A stretch of DNA of 64,000 nucleotides, taken from positions 71,269,313 through 71,333,312 of the forward strand of contig NC_092091.1 in the NCBI RefSeq assembly GCF_045679555.1, read 5' to 3'. Within the stretch, counting starts at the first letter, position 1, and each line of letters starts with the position of its first letter. The notes below the pieces were generated by a model. The model was not told where the DNA came from, ran no database searches, and saw nothing but the letters and a program-made list of their open reading frames with translations. Source of the DNA: Salvelinus alpinus (lineage: Eukaryota > Chordata > Actinopteri > Salmoniformes > Salmonidae). A program made the translations under genes and the position numbers. Below are positions 57,701 through 64,000 of this stretch, piece by piece.

Positions 57701-60700
57701 TACAGTACTAGGGTCTGTCACTACAGCTGGACTAGGTGTCAGGTTTATTATGGTGGTCAGTACAGTACTAGGGTCTGTCACTACAGCTGGACTAGGTGTC
57801 AGGTTTATTATGATGGTCAGTACAGTACTAGGATCTGTCACTACAGCTGGACTAGGTCTCAGGTTTATTATGGTGGTCAGTACAGTACTAGGGTCTGTCA
57901 CTACAGCTGGACTAGGTGTCAGGTTTATTATGGTGGTCAGTACAGTACTAGGGTCTGTCACTACAGCTGGACTAGGTCTCAGGTTTATTATGGTGGTCAG
58001 TACAGTACTAGGGTCTGTCACTACAGCTGGACTAGGTCTCAGGTTTATTATGGTGGTCAGTACAGTACTAGGGTCTGTCACTACAGCTGGACTAGGTCTC
58101 AGGTTTATTATGGTGGTCAGTACAGTACTAGGGTCTGTCACTACAGCTGGACTAGGTCTCAGGTTTATTATGGTGGTCAGTACAGTACTAGGGTCTGTCA
58201 CTACAGCTGGACTAGGTCTCAGGTTTATTATGGTGGTCAGTACAGTACTAGGGTCTGTCACTACAGCTGGACTAGGTCTCAGGTTTATTATGGTGGTCAG
58301 TACAGTACTAGGGTCTGTCACTACAGCTGGACTAGGTCTCAGGTTTATTATGGTGGTCAGTACAGTACTAGGGTCTGTCACTACAGCTGGACTAGGTCTC
58401 AGGTTTATTATGATGGTCAGTACAGTACTAGGGTCTGTCACTACAGCTGGACTAGGTCTCAGGTTTATTATGGTGGTCAGTACAGTACTAGGGTCTGTCA
58501 CTACAGCTGGACTAGGTCTCAGGTTTATTATGATGGTCAGTACAGTACTAGGGTCTGTCACTATGGTGACGGTATGGCTACGTTCCAATATCCATACTAT
58601 TGTACCACTTGTCCATTACAGACTGTCTGAAGTGGATCCCTGTGCACTACTTTAGTCTTATGGGCCCTGATCAATAGTAGTGCACTGCACTATATAGTAC
58701 ATAAGATACCATTTGACACAATAGCTTGCATTGTATGCATCAAATCAAAGTTTATTTGTCACGTGCGCCGAATACAACAGGTGTGGACTTGTGTGGATAT
58801 TGCATCAGAGCCATGGACCTGTGACACCCTCGTCCCAACCCCTTGCTGAGGGATGTCACTTGTCTGTCTGGTAGTAGCTTCTGTAGCCACTAGGCAGCCA
58901 TTTCTAGAACAATCTCTAGTATCCACAGTGGTTGAGGAACAATGCAGTCCAGTACAGTCATGATTCCCTTTGATGTCAATGTAGACAGACATGACCAGCT
59001 ATTCTAGAGTAGTAGATCCTGTATTGTGTTTCTGTGGTTCTGTAGCTGCTGCAAATACTGTGTACAAAACATTAAGAACACCTTCCTAATATTGAGTTGC
59101 AACCCCCTTTGCCCTCAGAACAGCCTCAATTTTTCGGATCATGGACTAGTAAGGTGTCTCAAGCATTCCACAGGGAAGCTGGCCCATGTTGACGCCAATG
59201 CAAACTGTTGAAAGTGGAAAATCCCAGCAGCGTTGCAGTTCTTGTGCACCTGCAATATACTACCATACCCCGTTCAAAGGCACTTCAATCTTTTGTCTTG
59301 CCCATTCACTCTCTGAATGGCACACACACAATCCGTGTCCCAAGGCTTCACCTATACTGATTTTGAAGTTGATTTAACAAGTGACATCACACAATTGGCC
59401 CAGCGTCGTCCGGGTTAGGGAGGGTTTGGCCGGCAGGGATATCCTTGTCTCATTGCGCACTAGCGACTCCTGTGTCGGGCCGGGCACAGTGCACGCTGAC
59501 CAGGTGTACTGTGTTTCCTCCGACACATTAGTGTGGCTGGCTTCCGGGTTGGAGGCGCGCTGTGTTAAGAAGCAGTGCGGCTTGGTTGGGTTGTGTTTCG
59601 GGGGACGCATGGCTCTCGACCTTCGCCTCTCCCGAGTCCGTGCGGGAGTTGCAGCGATGAGACAACACTAACTACTACCAATTGGATACCACGAAATTGG
59701 GGGGAAAAAAAGGGGGTAAAAAAAACAAGTGACATCAATAAGGGATTCACCTTGTCAGTGTGTTTCCTGGAAATGGCAGGTGTTCCTAATGTTTTGTAGA
59801 CTCAGTGTACCATCATTTTGCCCCGGTTGATGCAAGTGCATGTAGGCTGAAGGAATTCTAACTTAAGATGAATGTGAAGGGGGATTTTATTTTCATGAAA
59901 AATTTAGTTTAGCTGTGAATCATGTAGTTATGATTCACATAATATTCCACTCTAAATGGATTTGATGCAACTTCTGTGATATTTAATTCTCCTGTTCAGG
60001 CGACATGAACAAGGGACATTTTCTAGTTTCATGCGTTTTTATTCATTCACTTACTTGTGGAATATAATATTTCCTCCGGGTGCAGATCCCCTGCCAGATC
60101 ATTCCCCCACATAGTGGAGGATCGTTCCTAGCGTTTAAAGCTTTACAAGGTCCCTTTATCTTAACACTTCGCACCGCTCTGCCAACCCAATCTCCCACTG
60201 TGCCCGACTTTTCAGGTAATTGGGCTCCACCGCCTCCACAGGAGCGGCCAGAACCGATACACACCGCCAGCTAGGTAGTAGCTCCAGTACTGTGAAAGGA
60301 GTCGGAGCAAGGATGATACATAATTGAGAAATCGTCAAACGAGCATACCAGATATTCAAGAAGGTTTGATCAGTCACGTGTGTCTGGAACGTCACCCTAT
60401 CCACTATGTCGTGCACTACTTTTGACCAGGGCCAATAGGGAGTAGGGTGCCATTTCAGACAGTGTGGTAGAAACAACCAGGGCCACCTTCTGCTGTCATT
60501 GGCCAACATCAAATGGGTTTTATTCATAACGGGAGTGTGAGACTGCACGTATTTCTGTTGGTGTGCTAGACTATCCGACTGCGTCGGTGTGTCTGCTTGT
60601 GTTTTCGACTGCGTGCACACACACACGTCCGTTTGTGTGAAGTGACTAATCTTCCCTCCTGTCTGCATCTCCAGCCGTGAGGTTCGCGACAGCGTCCGAG

Positions 60701-62392
60701 AAAGCGAAGAGAAAGAGCAGGAGCGAGGGTTGAGCTCAAAGAGCCCAGAGGAAAGATGTGGCTTTGTGTGGAGGCCTCAGAAGCCTTCTATCCCCCCCAG
60801 AGAGAGGGTGCTCTGGGGGTCAGCCAAGGCAGCCGGCCCTGGGAAGGGACCAGGGCTGTGGTTATTCTGGTCAGTGGCTCCAGACCTGCAGCTGGGCTGG
60901 GTTCAGTCAGGGGGAGACAGAGACAGAGGGAGAAAAGGAGAGCAGAGAGTGTGTTGTCATAGTTTCCCCCCCATTGTCTTACTGTCTATTTGTAGTAGAA
61001 CAGTATATGTGGTGCTATGAAGTCTTAGCCAGACCCTGGCCTAGCATAGAACATAGAACATCTTCCTCCTCACTGTCCCCTCATCCCTGTTCCCAGTACA
61101 GTTACTGTAGCTTCCTCCTGTCCCCTCTCTCCTTGTCACTGTTCCCAGTACAGTTACTATAGCCTCTGTCGCCTCTCCTTGGCCCTGTTCCCAGTACAGT
61201 TACTCTAGAAGCCTCCTCCCTCTGTCCCATCTCTCCTTGTCCCTGTTCCCAGTACAGTTTGTCCCCTGAGCTAAGGTTCCACTGACCCCATCTCCTGGAG
61301 ACTGGAGGCTGGCCAGACTCAGTGGGCCTGACCAACTCACTGACCAAGACACTTGTCTAGATCTCTCTTAATGGAGTACCCGCCACCTTTTTCTGAGTAT
61401 CTTTCTCTCGCCCTCTTTCCCTAACTTTCATCTTCGTCTTTCTTGGCCTGTCTGACTGGATCCATTGTGCCTGCCGTGTGTGTGTCTCCCCCTCCCTACT
61501 GTTCGCTCCAGATAGGATCTCAGCCTCAACAACCACTCCAAGATTGGCTCCTCTCCTCTCTGACAGTCTAAATATTTTCCACAGATGTTTGAAGTATCTG
61601 TTAGAAGCATTTGGATGGCCTCAGTATTCACAACTCACACTGAAGAAGAGGAATGCTCTGCTTGTCTTTGTTGTGACGGTGGTAGTGTGTTGACTAGGAG
61701 ACCTCTGAGGATGGTAGAGATCACCTTAACTCTAACCCCTACTAAAATAGTATTTTATAGATGGATAGATGGAAGGTTATGATATTGTTTCACACACTTG
61801 TATAGGTCAATCACACACTTGTTTGTTTTAAAATGTATTCCCAATCAAAATCCTATTTTCCCTAAACTTTTTAACCTCAACTCTAACCCCTAAGTCTAAA
61901 ATAGCCTTTTTCCTTGTGGGGACAGGCGGAATATCCCCACTTGTCAAAAATGTTCCTTGTTTTGCTATCCTTGTGAGGACTTCTGGTACCCACAAGGATA
62001 GTAAAATCACACACTGTTAGAGAGAATGCTGACCCAGGAACAACCCCCTGGCCAGAAGACCTGCTGGCTGCCTCATGACAAGATTCCTGTTACCTGAGCC
62101 TTGTGATCTTTCCAACACACACACTTTTAGACTCAGGATATCAAATCTTGAAGTAATGTGGAGTTGTATTCATTCACTCCTTGTTCACATTTTGCATTCA
62201 TGGTACCAGCAGTTTTGGAACCGAGTAGGTTAGTTTCCTGTATACACACTCACCCCATGTCTCTCTCGTCTTCTGCCCACAGGAGAGGCACCCCAGCGTC
62301 AGCCCTGCGTCCGGGACACAGTGAAGACTGCTACAGAGAAAGCCAAGACCCTGGCCTCCGCCCCGCAGAAACAGCCCCAGCAGTACGTGTGA
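50920..62392 (+). CDS. prelid1: PRELI domain-containing protein 1-like
   Basis: Five coding exons: 50920-51011, 51859-52084, 53792-53905, 55117-55195 and 62283-62392, in consistent phase, giving 206 aa plus stop (human PRELID1 219). The PRELI/MSF1 domain spans residues 1-170: MVKYFSNDVDIRTTWDHV, FWQRYPNPF, HVLTEDVVFREVTADQRLLS, KTNRMPRWAEFLFPS, TWNLNHTTLM, FTLLRREAWISSGVYGFSRP, EFGLARFKSN. The C-terminal tail is LEA-like and Lys/Ala-rich (TVKTATEKAKTLASAPQKQP). The protein acts in the mitochondrial intermembrane space with TRIAP1, carrying phosphatidic acid to the inner membrane for cardiolipin synthesis. The coding exon starts at 50796, and an in-frame ATG at 50812 would add 36 residues. I choose 50920 because the family begins MVKYF. 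The last intron, 7 kb, is full of repeats. Splice sites are canonical. Confidence 0.95.
53925..54115. repeat. 37-bp minisatellite at the start of prelid1 intron 3
   Basis: About 4.5 copies of a 37-bp unit (CAGTACAGCCCCAGACCAGC, then TATAGGACGGCACACCA) begin about 20 bases after the exon 3 donor at 53905. Confidence 0.85.
54182..54366. mobile_element. short palindromic MITE in prelid1 intron 3
   Basis: CAGACCTGGGTTCAAATAGT at the left and ACTATTTGAACCCAGGTCTG at the right are perfect 20-bp inverted repeats around a 185-bp block. Confidence 0.8.
54745..54791. repeat. compound (TC)n(AC)n microsatellite
   Basis: About 10 TC units run directly into about 14 AC units in prelid1 intron 3. Confidence 0.9.
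55880..56925. mobile_element. degenerate Tc1-family element
   Basis: Salmonid Tc1-like repeat with TTATTCCACATTGTTGTGTT, AATACCCCATAATGACAAAG, CACCTTTGGCAGCGATTACA and GAGTGAGTCCATGCAACTTA segments; the right half parallels 22625-23232. No intact transposase frame. It lies in prelid1 intron 4. Confidence 0.65.
57005..58563. repeat. 60-bp minisatellite, about 26 copies, prelid1 intron 4
   Basis: Unit: CTACAGCTGGACTAGGTCTC, AGGTTTATTATGGTGGTCAG, TACAGTACTAGGGTCTGTCA. From 57121 to 58560 there are 24 units of exactly 60 bp; the two before are 57 bp and a diverged 60 bp. Because 60 is a multiple of 3 and the unit lacks stops in several frames, long spurious frames (over 500 codons) run through it on both strands. 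5' units vary (GTATC, GTGTC, GGCCTC; GGATCTG, GGGCCTG). Seven successive units from 57961 to 58380 appear identical. Confidence 0.97.
58741..58787 (-). mobile_element. LINE 3'-end fragment, reverse
   Basis: AAATCAAAGTTTATTTGTCA and CGTGCGCCGAATACAACAGG are the reverse complement of the 3' end of the LINE seen at 40085-40620. Confidence 0.55.
59057..59809. mobile_element. non-autonomous DNA element, family 1, second copy, interrupted by a SINE
   Basis: Begins CTGTGTACAAAACATTAAGA and ends AATGTTTTGTAGACTCAGTG. It has the same family as 3810-4210 in reverse orientation (shared TTCCTAATATTGAGTTGCA and GCTGGCCCATGTTGAC). A SINE occupies 59390-59723. Without it, the element is about 405 bp, close to the other copy. 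Confidence 0.75.
59390..59723 (+). mobile_element. 5'-truncated SINE nested in the family 1 element
   Basis: Body GGCCCAGCGTCGTCCGGGTT, GTTTCCTCCGACACATTAGT, CCTTCGCCTCTCCCGAGTCC and an A-rich end match the SINE at 24498-25354, without its tRNA head. A perfect 14-bp duplication, AACAAGTGACATCA, flanks it (ends at 59389 and 59737). Confidence 0.85.
60380..60470. repeat. short palindromic repeat
   Basis: TGTCTGGAACGTCACCCTAT ... GGGTGCCATTTCAGACA is an imperfect inverted repeat of the type seen at 19935 and 20265. Confidence 0.55.
61080..61262. repeat. short minisatellite, prelid1 intron 4
   Basis: Four imperfect copies of a 45-60 bp unit containing CTGTTCCCAGTACAGTTACT, with CTCC-rich spacers. 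Unit length varies. Confidence 0.7.
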
Positions 62393-62843
62393 CAACAGGG
62401 GAACATCCCCCGCTACCGGCTGGAACCAGGACTGGAATGGGACACTGTGCACGCAGGGCAGGCACAAGCAACACATTCACATGCAACACACAGGCTGGCC
62501 AATTCTGATCTTTTTAAGAGCTGATCTGATTGGTCAAAAGACCAATTTGTGAGGAAAAACAAATCAGAATTGAGCTGCGCATGCACACACTCTTTTAGCT
62601 GGCTTTTCATTGACTGGAAGCTTGCTTGTATCAAGGTCTCGGTGTACAGTATGTGTACAATATGTCCATCTAAACCACGAACAGCTCTGCTCCTCTGGGG
62701 TTAGGCTCTGTTCCTCTTGTTTTCATTAGCCTAGCATTAATACATCTCAGGTACTGAGCCCCTGTCTGACCGCCTGGCACAACCTAGGGGCATGTTCAAT
62801 AGGCACCAGACGCAAGAAAATGTTCTCAAACTGAGTGAAACAG
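62393..62843 (+). other. prelid1 3' UTR and spacer
   Basis: Follows the prelid1 stop. No clear AATAAA signal and no second gene. Confidence 0.4.
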
Positions 62844-63889
62844 AGATGCAAAAGTATGTGGACAGCCCTTCAAATTAGTGGATTTGGCTATTTCAGCCAC
62901 CCATGTTGCTGACAGGTGTATAAAACCAAGCACAGTCATGCAATCTCCATAGACAAACATTGGCAGTAGAATGGCCTTACTTACCTTTCCATCAAGTCAG
63001 TTCGTCACATTTCTGTCCCGGTCAACGAAGTGCTGTTATTGTGAAGCGGAAACGTCTAGGAGCAACAACAACTCAGCCGTAAAGTGGTAGGCAACAAGCT
63101 CACAGAATTGGACTTCCGAGTTCCAACCTACCTCTGGAAGCAACATAAGCGCAATAATTGTTCGTCGGGAGCCTCATGAAATGGGTTTCCATGGCTGAGC
63201 AGCTACACAAAAGCCTAAGCTCACCATACGCAATGCAAAGCGTCGGCTGGAGTGGTGTAAAGCTCGCTGCCATTGGAGCAGCGGAAATGCATTCTTTGGA
63301 GTAATGAATCATGCTTCACGATCTGGCAGTCTGACAGACGAATCTGGGTTTGGTGGATGCCAGGAGAACACTACCTGCCCCAATGCAGAGTGCCAAATGT
63401 AAAGTTTGGTGGAGGAAGAATAATGGTCTGTGGTGGTTTATGGTTCGGGCCCCTTAGTTCCAGTGAAGGGAAATCTTAACTCTACAGCATACAATGACAT
63501 TCTAGACGATTCTGTGCTTCCAACTTTGTGGCAATAGTTTGGGGAAGGCCCTTTCCTGTTTCAGCATGACAATGCCTCCATGCACAAAGCGAGGTTCATA
63601 CAGAAACAGTCTGTCGAACTTCACTGGCCTGCACAGAGCCCTGACCTCAACCCCATCGAACACCTTTGGGATGAATTGGAACACCGACTGCAAGCCAGGC
63701 CTAATTGCCCAGCATCAGTGGCTGACCTCACTGGCTGAAAGCAAGTCCCTGCAGCAATGTTCCAACATCTAGTGGAAAGCCTTCGCAGAAGAGTGGAGGC
63801 TGTTGTAGCAGCAAAGGGGGACTAACTCCATATTAATGCTCATGATTTTGGATGAGCAGGTGTCCACATACTTTTGGTCATGTAGTGTA
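62844..63889 (+). mobile_element. degenerate Tc1-like transposon
   Basis: Ends GCAAAAGTATGTGGACAGCC and GTCCACATACTTTTGGTCAT. The transposase remains readable in pieces: [12 protein letters not shown] region, [23 protein letters not shown], and HWPAQSPDLNPIEHLWDELE. It is broken by several stops and frame changes (for example the TAA after SSEGKS near 63477). The D-to-E interval is shortened to 29 residues, so it is inactive. Confidence 0.88.
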
Positions 63890-64000
63890 CTTTCTGAACT
63901 TGTCCAATAGAAACACTTTTGTTTCAAAATGTTTTTAATACGGTGTGCCATAATGAACACGACCCTGACTTGAGTAAGCTCTGTGACATATCTCTTGTGC

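Noticed and set aside
57005-58563. CRISPR-like regular repeat
   Set aside because: The 60-bp units abut directly with no unique spacers, and the genome is a vertebrate one.
56922-58655. Very long open frames (577, 554 and 527 codons) on both strands
   Set aside because: They are produced by a 60-bp tandem repeat whose unit is a multiple of three and lacks stops; they lie in a prelid1 intron and match no protein style.

Overview
This is a eukaryotic nuclear window, almost certainly from a salmonid fish. Genes are split by GT-AG introns. Intergenic and intronic DNA is packed with repeat types I recognise from salmon and trout: tRNA-headed SINEs, Tc1-like transposons, L2/RSg-1-type LINE tails, hAT-type MITEs and a long high-copy repeat near 34-35.5 kb. 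No database search was possible, so names rest on motifs, exon structure and remembered family sequences.

Left half (0-32 kb), immune-type genes. The 3' part of a gig2-like gene (PARP-like, interferon-induced family) lies on + at 1-1.36 kb, followed by a decayed gig2 copy at 2-3.6 kb. A very large CARD-NACHT-LRR receptor runs on the minus strand at 5.7-17.8 kb. Its 18 coding exons join in frame to about 2348 codons, apart from one nonsense codon inside one of seven related repeat exons. Minus-strand remains of a CALCOCO2/TAX1BP1-type autophagy receptor lie at 21.2-28.2 kb. It has SKICH, coiled-coil and zinc-finger exons but several lesions, a tandemly duplicated 3' end and nested transposons. 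A gig2-like gene on the minus strand (30.5-31.7 kb) is complete and encodes two PARP-like domains.

Right half (36-62.4 kb), conserved housekeeping genes. These are topors (minus), ndufb6 (minus), a frameshifted tmem215-like gene (+) and prelid1-like (+). The topors-ndufb6-tmem215 order matches what I remember of human 9p21.1, where RIG-I adjoins TOPORS. Here the topors side carries the gig2/NLR/CALCOCO2-like group instead. The last prelid1 intron (7 kb) holds a 26-copy, 60-bp minisatellite, a Tc1 remnant and a SINE nested in a MITE.

The most interesting system is the NLR gene. Its C-terminal half consists of modules of about 82-147 residues, most encoded by single exons that begin and end in the same phase. 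They are being copied in tandem at an exact 747-bp spacing, with two exon subtypes that share one 3' half and with two solo-LTR-like insertions in the repeated introns.
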